This document shows positions 8,455-15,984 of a stretch of DNA of 64,000 nt, one piece after another. Numbering within the stretch: the first letter of the stretch is position 1; each line of letters starts with the position of its first letter. Made by a program: the position numbers and the translations under genes. Where the stretch lies: positions 1 through 64,000 of the forward strand of contig CANMAI010000016.1 in assembly GCA_947495795.1 (NCBI GenBank), in the 5' to 3' direction. The notes under the pieces are model-generated. The model made no database searches. It had not been told where the DNA came from and worked only from the letters and a program-made list of their open reading frames with translations. This DNA is from an uncultured Paracoccaceae bacterium (GTDB lineage Bacteria > Pseudomonadota > Alphaproteobacteria > Rhodobacterales > Rhodobacteraceae).

Positions 8455-8693
8455 TGGACATCAACGCAATACTGCGAGAAGGCATGACTGCAATTGGTGA
8501 GATGCTGGACGAGCGCGCTGGCCCGCCGAACCCTGTCGCGGCACTTGCTCTGGCCAAAGCCCTGCAAAGCTTGCATCCAAATCCAAGGGTTCTGGCCAAC
8601 ACTGCCGATGACTTGAAGCTCTTTCGAGACAAGCATCCTGACGTCGTAGAGGCCCTTTTGGCCGAGACCTTCAAATGGGTGGATCGGCAATGA
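8454..8693 (+). CDS. 79-residue protein of unknown function
   Basis: Begins MDINAILREGMTAIGEMLDERAG and ends TFKWVDRQ; it is helical, with hydrophobic heptad-like spacing and no known motif. The ATG shares its A with the TGA of the HigBA remnant (TGATG), and AGAAGG lies 10 nt upstream, so it may be coupled to translation of the remnant. Its composition is protein-like, which makes it more credible than chance. Function unknown. Confidence 0.5.
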   Translation: MDINAILREGMTAIGEMLDERAGPPNPVAALALAKALQSLHPNPRVLANTADDLKLFRDKHPDVVEALLAETFKWVDRQ

Positions 8694-8800
8694 GCGTCTT
8701 AGACAACGTGCAGCAGGACCTCGTGGTCTCAATGGCTGTCAAAGGCCGACCCCTTGAGTTGCGATACGAGAAACCCGCCGCAAAACCGGACAGAAGATAA
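8690..8800 (+). CDS. Possible 36-residue ORF
   Basis: Starts with an ATGA overlap with the preceding gene and reads MSVLDNVQQDLVVSMAVKGR before a short basic tail. Too short to judge by content; listed because of the tight overlap that continues the coupled array from 8158. Confidence 0.25.
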   Translation: MSVLDNVQQDLVVSMAVKGRPLELRYEKPAAKPDRR

Positions 8801-8833
8801 GATGCGTTGGTCGCGTTCTCGCGCGCCGCGTTG

Positions 8834-8868
8834 AAACAAGAAAAGGGAGCCAGGTTTCCCTGGCTCCC
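8834..8868 (-). terminator. Rho-independent terminator after the DUF736 gene
   Basis: On the minus strand a perfect 10-bp stem GGGAGCCAGG/CCTGGCTCCC with a 4-nt loop is followed by TTTTCTTGTTT. It lies about 60 nt past the stop at 8930. Confidence 0.85.
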
Positions 8869-8929
8869 TTGCCCAATCGATGGAAGTGTCGCCGGGCCTG
8901 CTCGATTTTTATTTCGGCGAAGATGAGGT

Positions 8930-9658
8930 TTAGGCGACCAACGATAGTCCGGCGCTGTCACCCTGGTCTTGCTCACCGCTCTCGACAAACGGGATGATCG
9001 AGAAGGTCTGACCACCGCGTTGCTCTTCGTTCTGCACAGCGTTCACACGCAAATCGCCATCGGCCGTGTTGATCAGGATCGACACGTAGTCGTTGCCGGT
9101 ACGGATGCCTTTGGCCATCCAGGCGGACCCGACCCGAATGGGCGTGCCTTTGGGAGAGCTGACTTCGATCCGGTAGTCGGGATGTTTCTCATCGGTCTTG
9201 TAGTCATTTTCGATGAGCATGAAGTCGAGGTCGAACATCATGTTCGCCACATAGCCGGCGAAGGCGTTGTCCGCATCCATCGCCGTCAACTCACCCGAGA
9301 TGGACCCGGATTTCATTGTGCCGGTTGAGACGAGCGGGATGATCTCAAATTGATCGCTCTTGGCCTCCAGCGCCTCTTTCGACTGTACGGCATTTACCCG
9401 AAACGGACCGAGGCCCACATCCATTTGCATCGAGATGTAGGGGTTGCCTGTTGTGTTGCCCGTCTCGTTCCACGCAGTGCCGATGCGGACCTTGCGGCCG
9501 GATTTGTTGACGGCGGTGACATCATAGTCCGGGCTGCGCTCCGACATTTTTGCACGCGTCTCAAGCTGGATCGCGATGTCAAAACGCGTCGAATGGATCA
9601 TGCCTGTGAAGATCACGGCATTGGTTCCAGCGGTTTTTGTAAGAGTTCCTGCGAACAT
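8930..9658 (-). CDS. Tandem DUF736-like protein
   Basis: 242 residues made of two copies of the same unit. The first has SPDYDVTAVNKSGRKVRIGTAW followed by TGNPYISMQMD and RVNAVQ; the second has HPDYRIEVSSPKGTPIRVGSAW, TGNDYVSILIN and RVNAVQ. This is the DUF736 pattern (xPDYR...IGAAW...TGxxYLSVxLD), normally a single unit of about 100 residues. The function of DUF736 is unknown; members are common next to plasmid transfer and maintenance genes. The start at 9658 has AAAGGAA 7 nt upstream. The gene is followed by a terminator and is probably transcribed alone. The duplication is the notable point. Confidence 0.78.
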   Translation of the reverse strand: MFAGTLTKTAGTNAVIFTGMIHSTRFDIAIQLETRAKMSERSPDYDVTAVNKSGRKVRIGTAWNETGNTTGNPYISMQMDVGLGPFRVNAVQSKEALEAKSDQFEIIPLVSTGTMKSGSISGELTAMDADNAFAGYVANMMFDLDFMLIENDYKTDEKHPDYRIEVSSPKGTPIRVGSAWMAKGIRTGNDYVSILINTADGDLRVNAVQNEEQRGGQTFSIIPFVESGEQDQGDSAGLSLVA

Positions 9659-9801
9659 GGGATTTCCTTTCTGATATGCCGATCTCTGGCGCGTGGCCTG
9701 ATCCGGCGGGTTGCTCTCGACCCCTTGTTGGGATCACAAACCAGAAAGCCTGCTTTCCTCTTTCCCCACCCGATCTGCAGCAAAGTCGAACGTTCCCATT
9801 C

Positions 9802-10209
9802 TCAGGACGCCGCTTGTCCATCGTGCCCGACACCATAGTCTCGAATGGGTCTGGTGGTCAGTTTCACTTCGCCCTGACAGGTATTGCACCAGGCATGATC
9901 GTGTACGCTGACAACCTCCCAGGTCTGCAACTCTGCGTTCCAGGCTGCCCAACAATCACGCTGGACGTCCTCGCTGGAGCAGTCACTGCAATGGAGCGTC
10001 TCACCAAGGTCTGGGCGCGACACAAAGAACGCGTCTTCCGCACCGTTCAATCGCGTTTCCGACCGATCAGTTAGTCCAATGCTATGGGCATTGGGCTGAA
10101 ACGTGATCAGGTACTGGCCGAGTGCATCTCTGTGCACGAGATAGCCTTCATTGGACCAATGCACCGATTTGCCTGCATCCACTGCGGATTTGATTTGATC
10201 AAGGGTCAT
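9802..10209 (-). CDS. 135-residue Cys-containing plasmid protein, unknown function
   Basis: Begins MTLDQIKSAVDAGKSVHWSN and continues with a beta-rich stretch (GYLVHRDALGQYLITF). Two Cys pairs, CSDC (about residue 75) and CNTC (about residue 112), with nearby His residues could hold a metal ion. The start is set by AAGGAGGT 7 nt upstream, one of the best ribosome binding sites in the window. It lies downstream of the helicase-methylase gene in the same orientation with an inverted repeat between. Similar small genes occur in Rhodobacterales plasmid backbones, but I know no function. Confidence 0.6.
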   Translation of the reverse strand: MTLDQIKSAVDAGKSVHWSNEGYLVHRDALGQYLITFQPNAHSIGLTDRSETRLNGAEDAFFVSRPDLGETLHCSDCSSEDVQRDCWAAWNAELQTWEVVSVHDHAWCNTCQGEVKLTTRPIRDYGVGHDGQAAS

Positions 10210-10227
10210 TCGGACCTCCTTCATGGG

Positions 10228-10262
10228 CCATTGCGGCCGCGCGCTCGGACGAGAGCGGGCGG
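10228..10262. repeat. Inverted repeat between the helicase gene and the 9802 gene
   Basis: GGCCGCGCGCTC and GAGAGCGGGCGGCC form a long GC-rich stem around GGAC. There is no T-run on the minus strand, so it may be an mRNA processing or stability element rather than a terminator. Confidence 0.45.
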
Positions 10263-10301
10263 CCTTTGCTGATTGATTTGGAATGTGTTTGCCTGCTTGG
10301 G

Positions 10302-13300
10302 TCAGGCGGCTGTCTGCAGCTGCGCGGCATCTCCGCCGATGATCTTGGACAGGATGATTGCCGTATCGACGCCATCCCCATGGGGGACAAACACGCGAAG
10401 CTGGGAGGCGATGATTTCCGTGAAGCAGCCGAGCGCCTTCAGACCCTCTATGGACCCCGCATCCGCACCGTCGATCTCAAGGCGCGGGCTGCCAGCCACA
10501 CGTCTGCGCGTCAACGTCAAACCGCGCCTAAGTTGCACCGGGGCCGTTGAGCCAAGCGCGGCTGTCAGCATGTCCTCGGGCGTTCGTGGGGTGCCGACGA
10601 GAAACCGTGCGCGCAGTGCGGCAGCGCCGTCTTCGCTGACGGTGCGCCCGATCATGCTCGCCTCACCGTTTGGCGTGACACGATAGATGCGCTCGTTGCC
10701 GGACGGGATATCCTTCCAGATGGGCAGCAGCAGGCCCGTAAGAAGAAAGAGCTTGGTTGTCGTGGTCTTGGGGAGGCTCGCGACCTCTTCGTCCCAATGC
10801 CGCAGGAAAGTGTCGCGCTCAATCTCTTCCCAGGCCGAGGCTTTGAACTTGGCCTCGTCAATGTAGGTGGCACCGGTTGGCCGAACCACCTTGCGCATGT
10901 GCGAGACCACATCCTCGTCATACATCTGCATCGGTTCCGCAGAAATCAAAGCGGCGCGCCTTGAAGCGCTGTTCACCATGGGGATTTTCCGGTGGTGTCG
11001 ACGGCGTGCCTCGGACGCCGTGGAGAAGATCACTGGATCAGTCACATCAAGCCCCACGATCCGCGTGACCGCGCCTGAGCGCGGGCATGTCCAAAGATCT
11101 TGGACTGAGGTTTGCGCGATCGTCTCTCCGCGTAAGGTTTCAACGCCGAGATCAAGCGTCCCGGCCGCCCGAGCGCGCTCGGTTTGATCGGATATGCGGG
11201 TCGTAAACTCTTCAAAGAGCGCGTTCTGAAGTGCGATTGGCAAAGCGAGCACGCGGTTGAGGAAGCGCTGGATAGGGGGCAAGTCTTCTAGAAGTACGCC
11301 GTCCTTGTCGATCAAGCGCAGCGCGGTCCAATCGGTGAAAGTCTCGTAACTCATGGAGGGTGCGGTTCCGGCCGCGAGATCGGCAAAGAAACCGCGCAGA
11401 GCACCGCGCGCGATAGGGCTCTCGAGATTGTCTTCCTCTCGGAACATACCTTGCGCGCCGGTTTCGCGCTGGCCTTTGGTGAGCGCACCGAGTTGGTCCA
11501 ATCGCCTCGCAATGGTTGACGTGAAGCGTTTCTCGCCGTGGACGTCCGTGGTGCAGACCCGGAAGAAGGGCGCGCTTACTTGCGCCGAGCGATGCGTGCG
11601 CCCAAGCCCCTGAATGGCCGCATCGGCGCGCCAACCCGGTTCAAGCAGATAGTGACGTCGACGCTTTTGGTTCTTTGCTGTTTGAGAGGCATGGTAGGAC
11701 CGTCCTGTGCCGCCAGCGTCAGAGAAGATGAGGATGTCCTTGTCGCCATCCATGAACGCCTGCGTTTCAGCGGAGTTGGTGCTCACGACGCGTTTTTCGA
11801 TATAGAGGACACCGTCGCCCGATTTGAGCGGGCGAAGAGATCGACCCGTGACCTCGGCGACAGCCTCATCGCCAAAGGCCCATAGAACTTGGTCGAGCGC
11901 GGACGGGATCGGTGCGAGTGTCATCAGCTCGGTCATCGCGGTTTCACGCAGCGCCAGCGCTTCCCTTGAGACCACAAAGGCCCCTGTCGCATCGCGCAAG
12001 GGTTCTGCGACCATATTCCCATCGATTTCAACGAGCTTTTGAGCATGGATCGGGAAAGCCTGCTCGAGATAGGCGAGCACATAGTCCCGCGGCGTCAACG
12101 CGCCTTCGACCAAGGCATCATCGGGGTCCATGGCCTCAAGGCGGCGCTTGAGAAGGCTCTCGCCTGTGGAGACCACCTGGAGCACGCAGGCATATCCCTC
12201 TTGCAGATCCGTGCGAATGGCATCGATCACCGATGGGGCCTTCATGCCCAGAAGCAGATGGTTGAAGAACCGCTGCTTGGTGCTTTCAAAGCGCGACCGG
12301 GCGGAGGCTTTTGCTGCAGACGCGTTGGTTTTGCCTGAAGCGTCGTTGACACCTGTGGCCGTGAGCGCCGCTTCTAGATTGTGGTGAATGGTGCGGAACG
12401 CGCCCGCATAGGCGTCGTAGATTTGTGTTTGAGCCGGGGTCAATGCGTGTTCGAGAACGTCGTACTCGACACCGTCGAAGCTCAGGGCACGTGCCGTGTA
12501 GAGACCAAGCGCTTTCAGGTCGCGCGCAACAACCTCCATGGCAGCCACGCCACCAGCCTCCATCGCGGAGACAAAGCTTTCGCGGCTGGGAAAGGGGTAC
12601 TCTGCCCCCTGCCCCCAAAGACCCAGGCGGGAGGCGTAGGCAAGATTTTGAACGCTCGTCGCCCCTGTTGCGGAGATATAGAAGACCCGCGCGCGCGGAG
12701 AGGCCAGCTGCAATCGAAGCCCGGCCAATCCTTGCTGGGAGGGTTTTGCGCCCCGCCCGTCTTCCGAGCCAGCGGCGTTTTGCATGGCATGGGCCTCATC
12801 GAAGGCCAGCACACCCTCATAGTCATCTCCCAACCAATCCAAAATTTGGTTGAGCCGTGTGGACCCGCATTTGCCCGTAGAGCGCAGCGTGGCGTAGGTG
12901 ACAAAGAGGATCCCATCCCCCATGGCCACGGGTTGGTCGGGTTTCCACTTGGAGAGCGATTGGATGTCGGCGGGTGAGCCACCCAAATCGGTCCAGTCGC
13001 GGATAGCATCTTCGATCAGCGTGGAAGATTTGGAAATCCAGACCGCCTTGCGCCGCCCGGCAAGCCAGTTGACCAGAATGAGTCCTGCGCATTCCCGGCC
13101 TTTGCCACATCCCGTGCCGTCGCCCAGAAAGTAGCCCAGGCGGTAGCGTTGGGCTTCAGGATCATCGTCAGACCGCGTGAGCCGCGTCTGATCATCGTTG
13201 ATCATGAAAGCACCAGGAAGGTCACGGCGATGCGCATCATCAGCCATGATGATGGTCTCAAGCTGTGCTTCCGAGAGATGGCCCTCTTTGATCAGACGGG

Positions 13301-14552
13301 CAGGCAGGCGCAGATGATTTGGCTCCAAGGCCTGCGGCAGTGGTGGCGCGACAGATGCCATGGCGATGCTCTCGACCAATGGGGTCGGATGCGCCTGGGC
13401 GGCTGCGATGTCCAGACGCTGCGGACGGTAGCGCGCGTAGATATCTGAGACCGGCATATTCTCGCGGGGCGTGACCAATCCCTGGAAGGCCAAGGGGATG
13501 GCCGCATGACGCGATGCTGGCAACGACGAGCGCGTAACAGGCTTTCGCGCAGATACGGGCGACATGCCCGGGCGTGCACGAAGAGTCGGTGTCTGCTTGT
13601 CCGCAATGTTCTCACTGGTCGCAGCGCGCGATGAGGCTACGGCGTCGACATGCTCGTGGGCTTCATCGAGGTTTGCAGCAGGTGCGCACTCAAAGACCAC
13701 CTCGTCAGGTGTCTTATCGAAGACAATGAGTTGCGTCTCAACGCTGGTTCCCAGTTTGCGGTAAATCTGGCCGGGTATCTGGAGAGCGAGACGTGGTTTC
13801 ACGATCCCTGCCAGTCGTGACCAATGTGCACCTTCCCGCTCGGGCGTGAAGCCCATCGGCATAATGGCGACAAGGCGACCACCGAGTGCGAGCCGTTTCG
13901 CCGCGCTGATCAGGTGCTTGGCGGCGATGTGCTTGTCGCGAGACCGGTCGACAGAAGACGCAAAGGGCGGGTTCATCAAGACGACAGTGGGCGCCCTTTT
14001 GTCTTCAAGGAGGTCGTCGAGATGCTCGCCGTCGAAACCCGTTGCCGCGCTCCCAAAGACAAGATCGAGAAGCGCACGCCGAAACGGGTCGATCTCATTC
14101 AACATCAGGCAACAGCCAGCCGCATGCGCAAATCCGGCCAAAGCGCCGGTGCCGGCCGAGGGCTCCAGGATAACATCGTTTGAGCGCAAAGCGGCTGCGC
14201 GCGCCACCAGAGCTGCATAAGGAAGTGGTGTCGAAAACTGTTGGAGGCGGATTTGCTGCTGTGATCGCCGCGTCTCCGTAAGAAGGCGCGACGCAACTGC
14301 GAGGGCATCTTTGGCATCAGCTGAGCGTGGTGCGACAAGCAGATGCCGCACCGCGGCCGCTTGCATGACGTCATAGGCCATCCGCCAGGTCCAGGCTCCC
14401 GACGCATCGCTTCCGCCCAGGGCGTCTCGCATGACCTGCGCGAGAGCTGAGCTCTTCAGCGGTCGCTCGGCAATGATCTGCGAGACGGCAGATAAAGCAG
14501 ATGACAGCTGTGCTGTTGTTGGAGCCGGAGTGTCGGGCGATGTGATATCCAT
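10302..14552 (-). CDS. N6-adenine methylase / strawberry-notch-like helicase fusion
   Basis: 1416 residues with two parts. The N-terminal 300 residues carry a class I methyltransferase: LEPSAGTGAL (SAM-binding loop) and VVLMNPPFASS (NPPF catalytic motif), followed by GGRLVAIMPMGF. The rest is an SF2 helicase of the strawberry-notch type: GDGTGCGKGRECAGLIL (Walker A region), WISKSSTLIEDAIRDW, the Walker B LAFDEAHAMQN, and a C-terminal helicase half with FSDAGGTGRSYHAS and IQGLGRTHRS. Proteins of this design are carried by large plasmids, phages and integrative elements and are thought to modify or remodel DNA, possibly against restriction; the exact role is unknown. The start at 14552 was chosen because GAGGACCACC lies just upstream; a second ATG at 14567 is possible. 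Confidence 0.88.
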   Translation of the reverse strand: MDITSPDTPAPTTAQLSSALSAVSQIIAERPLKSSALAQVMRDALGGSDASGAWTWRMAYDVMQAAAVRHLLVAPRSADAKDALAVASRLLTETRRSQQQIRLQQFSTPLPYAALVARAAALRSNDVILEPSAGTGALAGFAHAAGCCLMLNEIDPFRRALLDLVFGSAATGFDGEHLDDLLEDKRAPTVVLMNPPFASSVDRSRDKHIAAKHLISAAKRLALGGRLVAIMPMGFTPEREGAHWSRLAGIVKPRLALQIPGQIYRKLGTSVETQLIVFDKTPDEVVFECAPAANLDEAHEHVDAVASSRAATSENIADKQTPTLRARPGMSPVSARKPVTRSSLPASRHAAIPLAFQGLVTPRENMPVSDIYARYRPQRLDIAAAQAHPTPLVESIAMASVAPPLPQALEPNHLRLPARLIKEGHLSEAQLETIIMADDAHRRDLPGAFMINDDQTRLTRSDDDPEAQRYRLGYFLGDGTGCGKGRECAGLILVNWLAGRRKAVWISKSSTLIEDAIRDWTDLGGSPADIQSLSKWKPDQPVAMGDGILFVTYATLRSTGKCGSTRLNQILDWLGDDYEGVLAFDEAHAMQNAAGSEDGRGAKPSQQGLAGLRLQLASPRARVFYISATGATSVQNLAYASRLGLWGQGAEYPFPSRESFVSAMEAGGVAAMEVVARDLKALGLYTARALSFDGVEYDVLEHALTPAQTQIYDAYAGAFRTIHHNLEAALTATGVNDASGKTNASAAKASARSRFESTKQRFFNHLLLGMKAPSVIDAIRTDLQEGYACVLQVVSTGESLLKRRLEAMDPDDALVEGALTPRDYVLAYLEQAFPIHAQKLVEIDGNMVAEPLRDATGAFVVSREALALRETAMTELMTLAPIPSALDQVLWAFGDEAVAEVTGRSLRPLKSGDGVLYIEKRVVSTNSAETQAFMDGDKDILIFSDAGGTGRSYHASQTAKNQKRRRHYLLEPGWRADAAIQGLGRTHRSAQVSAPFFRVCTTDVHGEKRFTSTIARRLDQLGALTKGQRETGAQGMFREEDNLESPIARGALRGFFADLAAGTAPSMSYETFTDWTALRLIDKDGVLLEDLPPIQRFLNRVLALPIALQNALFEEFTTRISDQTERARAAGTLDLGVETLRGETIAQTSVQDLWTCPRSGAVTRIVGLDVTDPVIFSTASEARRRHHRKIPMVNSASRRAALISAEPMQMYDEDVVSHMRKVVRPTGATYIDEAKFKASAWEEIERDTFLRHWDEEVASLPKTTTTKLFLLTGLLLPIWKDIPSGNERIYRVTPNGEASMIGRTVSEDGAAALRARFLVGTPRTPEDMLTAALGSTAPVQLRRGLTLTRRRVAGSPRLEIDGADAGSIEGLKALGCFTEIIASQLRVFVPHGDGVDTAIILSKIIGGDAAQLQTAA

Positions 14553-14589
14553 TTGGGTGGTCCTCATGTCAGGGGTGATCTGCCATGAC

Positions 14590-14629
14590 AAAAAGCCCCC
14601 TTTGCACTTTGGTGGGTGCGAAGGGAGCC
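14590..14629 (-). terminator. Probable terminator between 14657 gene and helicase gene
   Basis: On the minus strand GCTCCCTTCGCAC pairs with GTGCAAAGGGGGC, followed by TTTTT. It separates the gene starting at 15313 from the helicase gene starting at 14552. Confidence 0.65.
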
Positions 14630-14656
14630 AGGTGGACCGACGGGTGGGTATGAGCG

Positions 14657-15313
14657 CTAGTCTTGCAAGCTGTCGAAGAACTCGGTGAGAACCGGAATTG
14701 CACCGGCCTTTGCCGAAGAGATGAGTTTGGATCCAGCCAGCGTTTGCCGTGAGAGACGCACAAGCACGCCAGTTTCCACATTCCGATAGCAACGCCGCTT
14801 TTGCCGCCCGCGACGATAGTGGGTCACGGTGACGACCTCGCAGGATGATCCATCCGTCAGGCTTACTGCATTGGCGAGTTGGACCCGGTCGCCCTCGGCA
14901 TAGTCAGGAATCGCAGCCCAGTCGCGACTTCGCTGGCGCCATGCGTGCGCATAGCTGTCGGGATCCTTGAGCGCGGATAACAGTGCCAAGAGACCGAGGG
15001 GAGCCTGCGACTGGACCGGGCCTGCGCTTTCCTCCATGTCTTTGTAGCCCCAACATCCGCCATCGTATTTCGTGAGGAAAACTGCTCCGAACGTAAAGGA
15101 CCCGTCCTTGTCGGTGACATAGGTCGCATCCTCAATCGGCGTGCCGTCGAGCGACGAGACACGAGCGGCCGCGTACCACGTGGACCCGACCTTGCTGGCT
15201 TTGACGAGGGTTGTCTGTCGCGTCTCCGTGGCAAAGGTGCAGAGCCGGGTGATTTCGGCCTTTTCGTCGGCATAGCATTTGACCCGGGCGTCAGTATAGA
15301 AGAGCCATCCCAC
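14657..15313 (-). CDS. Plasmid protein of unknown function (218 aa)
   Basis: Begins MGWLFYTDARVKCYADEKAEI; the middle has a beta-rich stretch with W and Y residues (GSTWYAAARV, CWGYKDMEES) and the C-terminus a basic segment. I do not recognise a domain with confidence. The GTG start shares its G with the TAG of the upstream gene, and AGGAGG lies 8 nt before it, so the two are coupled. Proteins of this look are frequent next to ParB-like and strawberry-notch genes in alphaproteobacterial plasmids, which suggests a backbone or anti-restriction role; that is inference from context only. Confidence 0.6.
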   Translation of the reverse strand: MGWLFYTDARVKCYADEKAEITRLCTFATETRQTTLVKASKVGSTWYAAARVSSLDGTPIEDATYVTDKDGSFTFGAVFLTKYDGGCWGYKDMEESAGPVQSQAPLGLLALLSALKDPDSYAHAWRQRSRDWAAIPDYAEGDRVQLANAVSLTDGSSCEVVTVTHYRRGRQKRRCYRNVETGVLVRLSRQTLAGSKLISSAKAGAIPVLTEFFDSLQD

Positions 15314-15906
15314 TACGCTGCCCTCCTGTCATCAATCTCAATGAGCGCATCAAGAGGCACGCGATAGGGCAGCATCTCGTCAAAGTCTTCGCAATTGCCT
15401 TGGTTCTGGACGATAGCTGAGCTGTCATCTGCGTCTTGCAGGATGACGCGGAAGGTTCCCCCGAGCCCCGAAGGGACGTCATACGCGCCACCAATGAGGT
15501 AATCAGCCGCGCGCTGGACAAAGACGCGGATCGTGTGGCCGTCGGTGGTGAGACGAATGGTTTTTTTGCCGCGGTCGATCAGCATCTGCACGTCGCCCAG
15601 AATGTCCGTGTAGAACTGTCCGGTCAGATCGCGAAATGCGGCAGCACGCGCTGCCATCCAATCTGTGTCGCAATATGGGTTGATGCCTTGGGCAAAGGCA
15701 AAGCTTGGGTCGGCTTTGGCAGTGGTGACGATCCGCGTGGTCGACCCATCAATCCCGTTTGAGCGGAGATGGACGCCGTTGCCGACGATGAGGATCAAGG
15801 CAGGTGAACCGAAAGGCCCATTCCAGTTGGGCAGAAAGACGGAACACGAACGGGCATGAGCGATTTGGTCCGCGACTGCGGACGCAGGAAACGTGAGGAT
15901 GGCCAT
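15313..15906 (-). CDS. Plasmid protein of unknown function (197 aa)
   Basis: Begins MAILTFPASAVADQIAHARS and ends ALIEIDDRRAA. It has alternating strands and helices, no Cys cluster and no membrane segment. Motifs with recognisable function were not found. The start at 15906 has AAGGAG 9 nt upstream. It is translationally coupled to the 14657 gene by a 1-nt overlap and preceded by a perfect 15-bp hairpin after the ParB-like gene, so 15906-14657 is probably one transcription unit or a processed part of a longer one. Confidence 0.55.
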   Translation of the reverse strand: MAILTFPASAVADQIAHARSCSVFLPNWNGPFGSPALILIVGNGVHLRSNGIDGSTTRIVTTAKADPSFAFAQGINPYCDTDWMAARAAAFRDLTGQFYTDILGDVQMLIDRGKKTIRLTTDGHTIRVFVQRAADYLIGGAYDVPSGLGGTFRVILQDADDSSAIVQNQGNCEDFDEMLPYRVPLDALIEIDDRRAA

Positions 15907-15941
15907 GAGAGGCTCCTTCAAGATGTGAGAAGTTTGGGCTG

Positions 15942-15974
15942 GCCTCGCGGCAGGGTGAAACCCTGCCGCGAGGC
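15942..15974 (-). terminator. Perfect 15-bp hairpin after the ParB-like gene
   Basis: GCCTCGCGGCAGGGT and ACCCTGCCGCGAGGC form a perfect stem with a 3-nt loop, 10 nt past the stop at 15985. There is no T-run on the minus strand, so it may block 3' exonucleases or end transcription with Rho. Confidence 0.6.
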
Positions 15975-15984
15975 GCAAACGAGA

